In this document: in pieces, positions 18,303 to 26,308 of the stretch | Layout of the letters: each line of letters begins with the position of its first letter | How positions within the stretch are numbered: the stretch's first letter is position 1 | Assembly: GCA_020025775.1 (NCBI GenBank) | Contig: JAHHRN010000006.1 | Span: forward strand, 62,001-126,000 | Length of the DNA stretch: 64,000 bases | Direction of reading: 5' to 3' | DNA from: Acutalibacter sp. | GTDB lineage: Bacteria; Bacillota; Clostridia; Oscillospirales; Acutalibacteraceae | Made by a program: the position numbers and the translations under genes | The notes under the pieces: generated by a model | Seen by the model: only the letters and a program-made list of their open reading frames with translations | What the model was told of the DNA's origin: nothing | Database searches by the model: none

Positions 18303-18359
18303 GGGAATGAAGTACTCCCCTGGGAAACCTAAACCGCTTTTTAAGCTGATGACTTCTGT
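18303..18359 (+). ncRNA. Fluoride (crcB-motif) riboswitch aptamer
   Basis: The RNA matches the crcB-motif layout. P1 is GGGA (18303-18306) with TCCC (18316-18319). The loop holds ATGAAG, whose GAAG (18309-18312) pairs as a pseudoknot with CTTC (18353-18356). A second hairpin GCTT/AAGC (18336-18346) precedes the conserved CTGATGAC. Fluoride riboswitches of this class commonly precede crcB, CLC-F or sodium/proton antiporter genes, and here an antiporter follows. Recognised by eye; a covariance-model search (Rfam crcB) should confirm it. Confidence 0.88.
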
Positions 18360-18390
18360 GCTTTTTGCGCAGAAATTGTCAGCTTTTTTT
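18344..18390 (+). terminator. Riboswitch expression-platform terminator
   Basis: An 18-base arm (18344-18361) pairs with 18367-18384 with three wobbles and one mismatch, followed by seven Ts. The left arm contains CTGATGACTTC of the aptamer, including the pseudoknot strand. Aptamer and terminator are therefore mutually exclusive, and fluoride binding should switch transcription on. Confidence 0.87.
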
Positions 18391-18410
18391 ATTTGTAAAG
18401 GAGATCATTT

Positions 18411-19625
18411 ATGTTAACTTCTCTCGCGCTCATCTTTTTAGTGGGGCTTTCTTTGGCGGCGATCTGCCAAAAAATCAAGCTACCGCGCATCATCGGTATG
18501 CTCGTGACGGGCATTTTGTTAGGTCCGTTTGTTTTGGACTTTTTAGACCCGAAAATTCTTTCCATTTCGGCCGAGCTTCGGCAAATGGCGCTCATCATCA
18601 TTCTCTTAAAAGCCGGTCTTTCCTTGAACCTTTCGGATTTAAAAAAGGTCGGCAGACCTGCGATTCTTTTATCGTTCGTCCCTGCCAGCTTTGAGCTTTT
18701 CGCCTATGTTATATTTGCGCCCCCGATTTTGGGTATTTCCAGAATTGAAGCCGCTTTAATGGGTGCGGTTTTGGCCGCCGTTTCCCCTGCCGTGGTTGTA
18801 CCGCGCATGGTACATCTTATGGAATGCGGCTACGGCACGGAAAAAAGTATTCCGCAAATGATTTTAGCCGGTGCTTCCTGTGATGATATTTTCGTTATCG
18901 TTTTGTTTTCCACCTTTTTGGGCATGGCGCAGGGCTCTTCCGCCAGTGCGCTTGCCTTCTTAAACATCCCCGTTTCCATTGTGCTCGGTATTCTTTTGGG
19001 TGCACTCACGGGCTTTCTTTTAAGTCTTTTCTTCGAAACCGCTTATGCACACAAGCACTGCATTCGCAACAGCACAAAGGTTGTGATTGTGCTTGGCGTT
19101 TCCTTCCTCTTAATGGCGATTGAAACGTGGCTCGAGGGCAAGGTTGCCGTTTCGGGACTGCTGGCAGTTGTGAGCATGGCGTGCGTGCTCAAAATCAAGA
19201 GCCTGGCTTTTGTTTCCAAGCGTCTTTCCGAAAAATTCGGCAAGCTTTGGATTGCGGCGGAGGTCATCCTCTTTGTGCTTGTCGGTGCGGCTGTGGATAT
19301 TCGCTACACCTTCAAGGCAGGTGCCGGCGCGCTTCTGCTCATTTTCTTGGCACTCCTTGTCCGCTCGCTCGGCGTTATGGTCTGCTTAATCGGTACAAAG
19401 CTCACCGCAAAAGAACGCCTGTTCTGTGTGATTGCGTATTTACCCAAAGCAACCGTGCAGGCGGCTATCGGTTCTGTGCCCCTTTCCTTGGGACTCCCCT
19501 GCGGTCAGATTATTTTATCGGTCGCCGTGCTCGCGATTCTCGTGACCGCACCCCTCGGTGCACTCGGTATAGATGCAACCTATAAAAAGCTTCTTGCAAA
19601 GAATCCAGAAGCTTCCGCAGAATAA
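18411..19625 (+). CDS. Cation/proton antiporter (CPA superfamily) under fluoride riboswitch control
   Basis: The product has 404 residues and about twelve membrane helices of the Na+/H+ exchanger fold. Helix 5 carries the paired acidic residues SCDDIF expected for the ion-binding centre, and SPAVVVPRM lies in the preceding conserved region. Antiporters of this type expel Na+ or another cation, or possibly fluoride-linked ions, in exchange for protons. Its placement behind a fluoride riboswitch suggests a role in fluoride stress. ATG 18411 follows AAAGGAG closely. It is a single-gene unit ending at a strong terminator. Ion specificity is not known. Confidence 0.88.
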   Translation: MLTSLALIFLVGLSLAAICQKIKLPRIIGMLVTGILLGPFVLDFLDPKILSISAELRQMALIIILLKAGLSLNLSDLKKVGRPAILLSFVPASFELFAYVIFAPPILGISRIEAALMGAVLAAVSPAVVVPRMVHLMECGYGTEKSIPQMILAGASCDDIFVIVLFSTFLGMAQGSSASALAFLNIPVSIVLGILLGALTGFLLSLFFETAYAHKHCIRNSTKVVIVLGVSFLLMAIETWLEGKVAVSGLLAVVSMACVLKIKSLAFVSKRLSEKFGKLWIAAEVILFVLVGAAVDIRYTFKAGAGALLLIFLALLVRSLGVMVCLIGTKLTAKERLFCVIAYLPKATVQAAIGSVPLSLGLPCGQIILSVAVLAILVTAPLGALGIDATYKKLLAKNPEASAE

Positions 19626-19636
19626 AATAGTCAAAA

Positions 19637-19670
19637 GAAAAAGCCTCTTCTTTTTCGGAAGAGGCTTTTT
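19637..19670. terminator. Bidirectional terminator
   Basis: AAAAGCCTCTTC (19639-19650) pairs perfectly with GAAGAGGCTTTT (19658-19669), with T- and A-runs on both sides. It separates the convergent antiporter and sialic acid operon. Confidence 0.92.
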
Positions 19671-19682
19671 CTATGGTTTCAA

Positions 19683-20135
19683 CTATTTAATTCTGATTTT
19701 GAAAATCGCTTTTTTAATCGTTTCGGGGGCATCGACCGCCACAGCCGTGCGGTGGGCATCCTTCGGATAGCAAAGGAGAAAATCGCCGTCTGTTAAAACG
19801 ACATGGCTATTCGGCTCACCCTCGAGCGGCAGAAAATCATCTTTTTCGACATAGGGCTTTTGCTCCATTTTGTCGATAAAGCCCAAATCAATCTGCTCTC
19901 TGCCGCGAAGCATGATGTGCAAATCCAAATACTGACGATGTGCCTCCCAAAAACGCTGGTCGGCGGAGGTGGTTTCGTATTCCACGATATTCACAAACAA
20001 ATCATCGCCGTCAATTTCGTGACAGCCCTTTTCATAGCTCAAAAGGTCGTGGTCTTTCACATACTGAAAGCATTTCTCAATCGTTTCGCCGAGAAACGGA
20101 AACTGGTTTTCTTCATAGATATTTGAAAAAATCAT
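19683..20135 (-). CDS. YhcH/YjgK/YiaL family protein, probable N-acetylneuraminate anomerase
   Basis: This 150-residue cupin-like protein belongs to the YhcH/YjgK/YiaL (DUF386) family. The conserved segments are EAHRQYLDLHIMLRG with metal-binding histidines, GDFLLCYPKDAHR, and a C-terminal KKAIFKIR. Enterobacterial YhcH (NanQ) speeds interconversion of sialic acid anomers so that the lyase receives the open or alpha form. Its position as last gene of an operon with N-acetylneuraminate lyase and a symporter supports the same job here. A TTTGGAGGT site precedes ATG 20135. Confidence 0.85.
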   Translation of the reverse strand: MIFSNIYEENQFPFLGETIEKCFQYVKDHDLLSYEKGCHEIDGDDLFVNIVEYETTSADQRFWEAHRQYLDLHIMLRGREQIDLGFIDKMEQKPYVEKDDFLPLEGEPNSHVVLTDGDFLLCYPKDAHRTAVAVDAPETIKKAIFKIRIK

Positions 20136-20166
20136 CGCTGTACCTCCAAAGTAGTTCCTTTAGAAT

Positions 20167-20194
20167 ATCCTCCCGACAAAGATGCCGGGAGGAT
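20167..20194 (-). other. Intercistronic hairpin between symporter and yhcH-like genes
   Basis: ATCCTCCCG (20167-20175) pairs perfectly with CGGGAGGAT (20186-20194). The T-run lies on the plus side (20196-20202), so on the operon strand the hairpin is preceded by As and not followed by Us. It therefore looks more like an RNA-stability element protecting the upstream message than a terminator of this operon. Confidence 0.5.
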
Positions 20195-20200
20195 GTTTTT

Positions 20201-21724
20201 TTAGCTCTTATAAATAGTTGTGTGCGGTGCGGGCTTAGAAGTATCATGCTTTACCTTGCGGTAAATCGCACTTGCCGGAATACCGACGATGAGGGACACC
20301 GCAATCGAAATGATAGAGTAAGACCAAATGGAAACGGTGAAATCGGGCGCAATGTGCGGTAAACCGTACTTAATGAAAATCATCACAGCGGAAGCTGCAA
20401 CGAAGGCACAAATCGCGCCGCAGGTGTTGCCGACCTTGGTGAATGCACCGAGGACGAACACGCCGACCAAGATGCCGAGCACAAGACCCATAAAGCCGTT
20501 GAACCACTCATAAGCGGATTTTACGCCGCCGTTGGCAAGGAGCATCGCCACAAGAATGGAGAAGATGCCGACGGCAAGGGAAACGTACTGACCGATTTTA
20601 GTCTGCTTTTCCATGCTGATTTCTTTTTTGGAAATACGCGCTTGAATATCCATAGTCCAGCTGGATGCCACAGAGTTAAGGCCTGTGGAAAGTGTGGACT
20701 GTGCCGCCGCGTAAATCGCCGCAAGTAAAAGACCTGTAACGCCAACGGGAAGCTCGAACGCAATCCATGAAGCGAAAATCTGGTCTTGCTGTGCCGCGGG
20801 CGGAAGCGGATTGCCGTCTACTTGATAGAAAACATAAAGACCTGTACCGATGAAGTAGAAAACGGTGGCGATGAAAATCGAAAGACCGCCGTTGGTGAGC
20901 ATCATCTTATTGAGCTTTTTGGTATCGGTCGTTGTGGTGAAGCGCTGCACAATATCCTGGCTCGAAACATAGGAGCTCATGGTATTGAAGCCTGCGCCGA
21001 CGATTAAGAGGAATACGCTGTCTTTGAGCAGATTGGGGTCAAAGATGCGCTGGTTCTCGGCTAAGAACTTATGTCCCTCGGTGAACTGGTGGAAAATCGC
21101 ACCGAAGCCGCCGTCTAAATGGGCAACCAAGAAAATAAGGCCGAAGGTAACACCGATTAAAAGAACAGAGCCTTGAATGAAGTCCGTCCACAAAACGGAT
21201 TTAAGGCCGCCGGTGTAGGAATAGATAATCGCGATAACGCCCATGACAATAATTAAAATATTTACGTTGATGCCCATGAGATTGGAGAGCACCATACAAG
21301 GCAAATACATAATAATGGACATTCTGCCGATTTGGTAAATGATGAACATGACTGCGCCGAGGACGCGAAGCCCCTTACTGTTGAAACGGATTTCAAGGTA
21401 ATGATAGGCGGTATCAATATCGAGCTTACTGTAAATCGGCAGGAAAAACCGAATCGTAATGGGAATGGCAAGCAACATGCCGAGCTGTGCAAACCACATA
21501 ATCCACGTGCCCGCATAAGAGTTGCCTGCCAAAGACAGGAAGGAAATCGGACTCAAAAGCGTTGCAAAAATGGACACCGAGGTTACCCACCACGGAATAC
21601 TGCCGTCGCCTTTAAAATACTCTTTTCCCTTCATTTCGCGTTTGGCAAAATGAAGGCCGACCAGCAAAACGGCTACTAAATAAACAATTAAGATTGCTAA
21701 ATCGACATAGGTAAAGCCTTGCAT
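20201..21724 (-). CDS. Sodium:solute symporter, probable sialic acid transporter
   Basis: This 507-residue protein of the SSS family shows about thirteen hydrophobic segments. Family landmarks are FSTTTT-like RFTTTTDTKKLNK, the early ATLLSPISFL sodium-site region, and GGLKSVLWTDFIQG. SSS transporters use the sodium gradient to take up sugars, amino acids or sialic acid (SiaT/NanT type). Placement between N-acetylneuraminate lyase and the YhcH-type gene makes sialic acid the likely substrate; this is inference from context. Start ATG 21724 follows AGGAGGGG. Confidence 0.87.
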   Translation of the reverse strand: MQGFTYVDLAILIVYLVAVLLVGLHFAKREMKGKEYFKGDGSIPWWVTSVSIFATLLSPISFLSLAGNSYAGTWIMWFAQLGMLLAIPITIRFFLPIYSKLDIDTAYHYLEIRFNSKGLRVLGAVMFIIYQIGRMSIIMYLPCMVLSNLMGINVNILIIVMGVIAIIYSYTGGLKSVLWTDFIQGSVLLIGVTFGLIFLVAHLDGGFGAIFHQFTEGHKFLAENQRIFDPNLLKDSVFLLIVGAGFNTMSSYVSSQDIVQRFTTTTDTKKLNKMMLTNGGLSIFIATVFYFIGTGLYVFYQVDGNPLPPAAQQDQIFASWIAFELPVGVTGLLLAAIYAAAQSTLSTGLNSVASSWTMDIQARISKKEISMEKQTKIGQYVSLAVGIFSILVAMLLANGGVKSAYEWFNGFMGLVLGILVGVFVLGAFTKVGNTCGAICAFVAASAVMIFIKYGLPHIAPDFTVSIWSYSIISIAVSLIVGIPASAIYRKVKHDTSKPAPHTTIYKS

Positions 21725-21767
21725 AGAACCCCTCCTATTATTCAGTTAAAAGAGAAGAAAAAACGGT

Positions 21768-22694
21768 TTATAAGAACTTTTTCTTAGCTTCTGCTACCAT
21801 AGCGGCCGCTTCCTTCGCAATCGCAATATCGCCTGCCTGAAGGTTCTCAAGAGGCTCGCGAACGCCACCAATGTTGAGGTTTTCGTTGGTGCGAAGTACC
21901 TCTTTAGCTACAGCGTACATATTCGCGTGAGAAGAGCACATCTTATAGATAATCTCGTTGATTGCATACTGAAGCTCACGTGCTGTGTCGCGCTCGCCTG
22001 CCATAAGAAGCTCATTGAGCTTTAAGAAGAGCTCGGGCATTACGCCGTAGGTGCCGCCGATACCGGCATCTGCACCGATAGCACGGCCGGCTACGAACTG
22101 CTCGTCCGGACCGTTGAACACGATGAAGTCATCACGCTGTGCAAGACCCTCTGCCTTAAACATCTGAATATCCTGGGTCGGCATGGAGGAGTTCTTAACG
22201 GCGATTACTCTCGGGTTCTTGAGCATTTCTTTAAAGAGGCTCATAGTAAGGGCTGTGCCTGCGAGCTGAGGAATGTTATAAATTACGAAATCGGTATTCG
22301 GTGCGGCGGCGCTGATTGCGTTCCAATAAGCCGCAATGGAATACTCAGGCAGGTGGAAATAAATGGGCGGAATGGAAGCGATTGCATCTACGCCGACGCT
22401 TTCGGAATGGCGAGCCAGCTCTACGCTGTCTCTCGTGTTATTGCATGCTACGTGGTTGATAACGGTAAGCTTACCTTTAGCAACCTTCATTACGTTTTCG
22501 ATAATGATTTTACGCTCTTCTACCCCTTGGTAAATGCATTCACCGGAAGAACCGTTTACATATACACCCTTTACGCCCTTGTCGATGAAATACTGTGTGA
22601 GCTTCTGCACACGCTCCGGGCTGACGTTGCCGTCCTCATCATAGCAGGCATAAAATGCGGGGATAATGCCTCTGTACTTATCTAACTTATTCAT
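21768..22694 (-). CDS. nanA: N-acetylneuraminate lyase
   Basis: This 308-residue class I aldolase of the DHDPS/NAL family cleaves N-acetylneuraminate to N-acetylmannosamine and pyruvate. Visible active-site features are GSSGE (48-52), the tyrosine Y139 in IYNIP, and the Schiff-base lysine K167 in AVKNSS. The downstream symporter and anomerase genes fit a catabolic nan operon. The kinase and epimerase steps (nanK, nanE) and nagA/nagB are not in this window. A GGAAAGGAG site precedes ATG 22694, and a 150-base structured leader comes before it. Confidence 0.92.
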   Translation of the reverse strand: MNKLDKYRGIIPAFYACYDEDGNVSPERVQKLTQYFIDKGVKGVYVNGSSGECIYQGVEERKIIIENVMKVAKGKLTVINHVACNNTRDSVELARHSESVGVDAIASIPPIYFHLPEYSIAAYWNAISAAAPNTDFVIYNIPQLAGTALTMSLFKEMLKNPRVIAVKNSSMPTQDIQMFKAEGLAQRDDFIVFNGPDEQFVAGRAIGADAGIGGTYGVMPELFLKLNELLMAGERDTARELQYAINEIIYKMCSSHANMYAVAKEVLRTNENLNIGGVREPLENLQAGDIAIAKEAAAMVAEAKKKFL

Positions 22695-22852
22695 AGTTTG
22701 CTCCTTTCCGCTTGCCGCAAAGCAAGTGCCCTAAAAAATTTTTCGTCATCGAGAGAAAATCTTTTGCTTTTCTAAAATAAAAAACAAAAGTTAGGTTTCT
22801 GAATCATCGCTTTTGGCGAAAAATATAACGCGTTTTCTCTCGGTTCTATTTT
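22695..22852 (-). ncRNA. Structured leader of the sialic acid operon
   Basis: The leader transcribed from the promoter at 22853-22881 can fold into a three-way junction. The closing stem is a perfect 10-base pair of CGAGAGAAAA with TTTTCTCTCG (plus strand 22750-22759 and 22833-22842). Inside are hairpins TCGC/GCGA (22807-22819) and CTTTTG/CAAAAG (22761-22766 with 22785-22790). A further hairpin CTTGC/GCAAG (22711-22726) abuts the ribosome site. It resembles no riboswitch class I can name. The 10-base inverted repeat could instead be paired protein operators. Confidence 0.45.
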
Positions 22853-22881
22853 ATTGTAACATTAAGATTTTAATATGTCTA
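22853..22881 (-). promoter_or_regulatory. Promoter of the sialic acid operon
   Basis: On the minus strand TAGACA (22881-22876) and TACAAT (22858-22853) are separated by 17 bases. Confidence 0.6.
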
Positions 22882-23043
22882 TAAATTCATAGCATAATCC
22901 CATAAAATATTCAAAATCTATTTTATACATATTAAATAAAATTTGTGTATACGAAGTAAACATTTTAACAAATCGTTTCAAGTTCGTTAAAAATCAGACA
23001 ATCTTGAAAATCGGCGTTCCCTTTTGGCTTTCGGAAAAGGCCG

Positions 23044-23072
23044 TGGACAGCCGGCACTAGGTGTGATACAAT
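23044..23072 (+). promoter_or_regulatory. Dipeptidase promoter
   Basis: TGGACA (23044-23049) and TACAAT (23067-23072) are separated by 17 bases. The span 22882-23043 between the two divergent promoters is AT-rich and holds no gene that I can see, only a short inverted repeat CCTTTT/AAAAGG (23020-23040). Confidence 0.65.
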
Positions 23073-23102
23073 AAAATTAGATTTTAAAAAGAGGTGTTCG
23101 GT

Positions 23103-24545
23103 TTGAAAACACAAAAACTGAAAGGCTTAGAGCCTGCGGCGGTATTTTCTTATTTTGAGGAAATCTGCTCTATCCCCCACGGCTCGGGAAACACAAAACA
23201 AATCAGCGATTATCTTGTAAATTTTGCCAAAGCCGAGGGGCTTTCTTATAAACAGGATGCGTTAAATAACGTGATTTTATGCGCAGACGGCACCTGCGGT
23301 TTAGAAAATCATGAACCTGTTATTTTACAAGGACATATGGATATGGTCTGCGAACAGGATGCGGATTCCCCCATAGATATGGAAAAAGAGGGCTTAAATC
23401 TACAGCAGGACGGCAGCTTCGTTTTTGCCAAAGGCACTACACTTGGCGGCGATGACGGTATCGCCGTCGCCTATGCGTTAGCTCTTTTGGCGGACAGAAC
23501 CATTCCCCACCCGCCCTTAGAAGTGATTATTACGGTAGACGAAGAAACCGGCATGGAGGGTGCCATGGGCATTGACCTTTCCATGTTAAAGGGTAAAAAA
23601 TTCATCAATTTAGATTCCGAGGACGAAGGTGTTTTCACGGTTTCCTGTGCCGGCGGTGCAAAATCGACCCTTCACCTGCCGCTGGAGCGTGTAAGTGCTA
23701 ACGGTCAATCCTATGCGCTCTCTGTGGCACACCTTATCGGCGGTCACTCGGGCGTGGAAATCCACAAAAGCCGTGTAAATGCCAACAAGGTCATGGGCGA
23801 ACTTTTAAAGCGCATCGAGGCGATTTCTCCCCTTTCGATTGCAGAACTTGCAGGCGGTGCAAAAGATAATGCCATTCCGCGCAGTGCTGAAGCTTTGATT
23901 TTAACCGATGCTAAAATCGAAAGTCTGCGCCAAATTGCCGCTTCGCTCGAAAAAGAAATCCACGAAACCTTTGACGAGCCACAGGCGGAAATCCTAGTTA
24001 CCGCAAAGGGAGACTGCACAGCTTCTGCTCTTTCCGAAGCCGATTCCCACAAGCTCATTGCCCTTTTGCAGGAAGTGCCGAACGGCGTTCAGCGTTGGAG
24101 CGAGGATATTGAGGGTCTGGTGGAAACGAGCCTCAATTTAGGTATTTTAGAGCTTTCGGAACAGGAGGCGGCACTTACCTTTGCCGTCAGAAGCTCTGTG
24201 AATCAAAACAAAGATGCCCTCATCGGCAAGCTTCAACAGATTGCCAAAACCTATGGTGCCGCTTACACCGAGCGTGGCACCTATCCGGCTTGGGAATACA
24301 AAAAGGATTCTCCGCTTCGGGACGCTTTCGTAGCGGCTTTTGAAAAGCTCTATCACAAAGCACCGAAGGTCGAAGCCATTCATGCTGGTCTCGAATGTGG
24401 TTTATTCGGTGAAAAGATAAAAGATTTAGACTGCATTTCTTTAGGGCCGCAAATGCACGACATCCACACCAGCCGTGAAAAATTGGACATTGCATCCACG
24501 GAAAGAACTTGGAAATTGCTCCTCGAAGTTTTAAAAGCATTATAA
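23103..24545 (+). CDS. pepD: Aminoacyl-histidine dipeptidase (M20 family, PepD-like)
   Basis: This 480-residue cytosolic metallopeptidase of the M20C/PepD type hydrolyses Xaa-His and other dipeptides. Metal-site motifs are HMDMVCEQ (zinc-binding His in QGHMDMV), GDDGIAVAY, VDEETGMEGA with the general-base Glu, and IHAGLECG near the C-terminus. SIPHGSGN near the N-terminus is also typical. I choose TTG 23103 as start because AGAGGTG (23090-23096) lies six bases before it. A GTG at 23094 would be inside that ribosome site. The gene is alone between its promoter and a strong terminator. Confidence 0.92.
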   Translation: MKTQKLKGLEPAAVFSYFEEICSIPHGSGNTKQISDYLVNFAKAEGLSYKQDALNNVILCADGTCGLENHEPVILQGHMDMVCEQDADSPIDMEKEGLNLQQDGSFVFAKGTTLGGDDGIAVAYALALLADRTIPHPPLEVIITVDEETGMEGAMGIDLSMLKGKKFINLDSEDEGVFTVSCAGGAKSTLHLPLERVSANGQSYALSVAHLIGGHSGVEIHKSRVNANKVMGELLKRIEAISPLSIAELAGGAKDNAIPRSAEALILTDAKIESLRQIAASLEKEIHETFDEPQAEILVTAKGDCTASALSEADSHKLIALLQEVPNGVQRWSEDIEGLVETSLNLGILELSEQEAALTFAVRSSVNQNKDALIGKLQQIAKTYGAAYTERGTYPAWEYKKDSPLRDAFVAAFEKLYHKAPKVEAIHAGLECGLFGEKIKDLDCISLGPQMHDIHTSREKLDIASTERTWKLLLEVLKAL

Positions 24546-24574
24546 ATCGAGCAAATCCAGAAGCAAGGTAATTT

Positions 24575-24652
24575 ATGAAACAGTACACCGGCAAAGAACA
24601 AGTAAAGGAAAAAATCAAAAAAAGCTTACGCCAAGTTTATTGTAAAATTTGA
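24575..24652 (+). CDS. Possible 25-residue small ORF
   Basis: ATG 24575 follows AAGGTAA at a fair distance and opens a 25-codon frame rich in lysine (KEQVKEKIKKS), ending at TGA 24650-24652. It lies between the dipeptidase stop and its terminator, so it would be co-transcribed. I do not recognise it. It may be a real micropeptide, a remnant, or chance. Confidence 0.2.
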   Translation: MKQYTGKEQVKEKIKKSLRQVYCKI

Positions 24653-24745
24653 TACTATTCCGGAAGTGAAAAAAGCTCATGTTATAAATTTCGGCTTTTG
24701 CGTACCAATTTGTTAAACTTATTCAAAGCTTTCATAAACACAACA

Positions 24746-24785
24746 AAAATCCCCGAGCTGTGTAAGACAGTTCGGGGATTTTTAT
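24746..24785. terminator. Bidirectional terminator
   Basis: A 16-base arm AAAATCCCCGAGCTGT (24746-24761) pairs with 24767-24782 with one mispair, with T-runs on both strands. It ends the dipeptidase unit and the sulfatase-GPH operon. Confidence 0.92.
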
Positions 24786-24800
24786 ATTTTTTAGAAGAAA

Positions 24801-26288
24801 TCAATACGTTTCGTTTTCTGTGTTATGTAAACGGCGTTCTTCGAGTTCTTCTTGAATTTTCTGCTTTTTCTTGCCGGTATAATCATTAAAGAACATCGGA
24901 ATCATGGTTAAAAGGAAACCGATTGCCGGAAGAAGTGTAACCATAATAAGAAGCCATTTTTGTGTTTCGGGCGTTTGCTGTGCCAAAATCTGTTTGCCCA
25001 TGACATCCAAATTATCGGCAATCGGTTCTTGATAGTTCCCGACTTTCAAAATCCAGCCCGTTGCCACACCCGCGATACCGGCTGTAATTTTGGAAAGGAA
25101 GGTTTGGAAGGCAAAGCAAACACCTTCGGAACGCTTGCCGGTTTTCCACTGCATATAATCCACGGAATCAGCAATAAAGGCATAGGTGATTACGTTGTAA
25201 ATACCAAGCGGGAAGCCCATGAAGAAGAGGCAAACCCAAAGCAAATAAATATTGATATGACTGGGGTCGCCCATAAAGAGTAAATAGCATACACAATGTG
25301 CAATTACGCCGAAAATGGAAGAACCGATATAAATCTGTTTGAGGTCGAACTTTTTGCGAAGCATCGGGAAAACAATCATCGCCGGAATCATACCTGCGCC
25401 GATTGCGACGGTCAGCGTTGTAAGAATAGTTCCGCGCGGAATCCAGAAGCCGCCTGCCTTATAAGCTTCGACGACATTATTTGTTTGCGCGAGCACGTCG
25501 AAATCTGTGTAGCCTTGAATAATCAAATAGTTTGCAATATAGTCTGCGGAGATGTTGGCAATGACCATAGTAGAACCAAGAAGTGCTGCCAAAATTACAA
25601 GAAGTAAAAGTTTATTCTGTCCCACCTCACGCACAGTTTCCTTAAAGGTAGGGGTTACTGTAGAAGGCTCGATTCTTTCCTTGGAGGTAAAGAAAATCGA
25701 AATAGAAAGTGCAGCACCGACAACACCAAACAATACGGCGCTGACCAAATAACCATTTTTAAGACCTAAGGAAGACTGACGGAATACCGGAACTAAAAGT
25801 GCGGGTAAAATGCCGCCGAAGGTGGAGCCGAGACGTCCGTTGGAAATAAACTGCGTTCTTTCTTTTTCATTCGGTGTGATAACAGAGGTAAGCCCCCAAA
25901 ACGGCACATCCTGAATGGTAAAGCATACGCCCCACAAAACATAAGTCACTGCTGCATAAGTGATTTTCGCCGCAGAGCCCTCAAACGGAGCGAGGAAAAG
26001 AAGGATAGTCGAAATGCACACCGGAAGCGGAGAAAACAGAAGATAGGGACGCATTTTGCCCCATTTGGAACGTGTTTTATCCACAATCATGCCCATCAGC
26101 GGGTCATTTAATGCATCAAAAATTCTGCCGCCGAGAATAATGCTGCTCGCCACAACGGCATCAATTTTGGCAACGTCTATCAAGAATACAAGATAGAACA
26201 TCGTCATAATTGTATAAATACCGCTTCTACCGAAAGCGGACAAAGGAAAGCTAATTTTTTCCTTTAAGGTCAAATATTTCTTTTCCAT
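24801..26288 (-). CDS. GPH family sugar:cation symporter (MelB-like MFS)
   Basis: The product has 495 residues and twelve predicted membrane helices. It carries the glycoside-pentoside-hexuronide:cation symporter signature: FDALNDPLMG around residues 57-66 with the cation-binding Asp, then DKTRSKWGKMRPY. Transporters of this group bring in disaccharides or uronides with Na+ or H+. It starts 20 bases after the sulfatase stop, so the pair form an operon. This suggests import of a sulfated saccharide that is desulfated inside the cell. The precise sugar is unknown. Confidence 0.9.
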   Translation of the reverse strand: MEKKYLTLKEKISFPLSAFGRSGIYTIMTMFYLVFLIDVAKIDAVVASSIILGGRIFDALNDPLMGMIVDKTRSKWGKMRPYLLFSPLPVCISTILLFLAPFEGSAAKITYAAVTYVLWGVCFTIQDVPFWGLTSVITPNEKERTQFISNGRLGSTFGGILPALLVPVFRQSSLGLKNGYLVSAVLFGVVGAALSISIFFTSKERIEPSTVTPTFKETVREVGQNKLLLLVILAALLGSTMVIANISADYIANYLIIQGYTDFDVLAQTNNVVEAYKAGGFWIPRGTILTTLTVAIGAGMIPAMIVFPMLRKKFDLKQIYIGSSIFGVIAHCVCYLLFMGDPSHINIYLLWVCLFFMGFPLGIYNVITYAFIADSVDYMQWKTGKRSEGVCFAFQTFLSKITAGIAGVATGWILKVGNYQEPIADNLDVMGKQILAQQTPETQKWLLIMVTLLPAIGFLLTMIPMFFNDYTGKKKQKIQEELEERRLHNTENETY

Positions 26289-26308
26289 ATGGTTTCTCTC
26301 TTTCTAGA

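Noticed and set aside
22740..22850. preQ1, SAM or TPP riboswitch in the nan leader
   Set aside because: None of the conserved motifs of those classes is present; I only report it as an unassigned structured leader.
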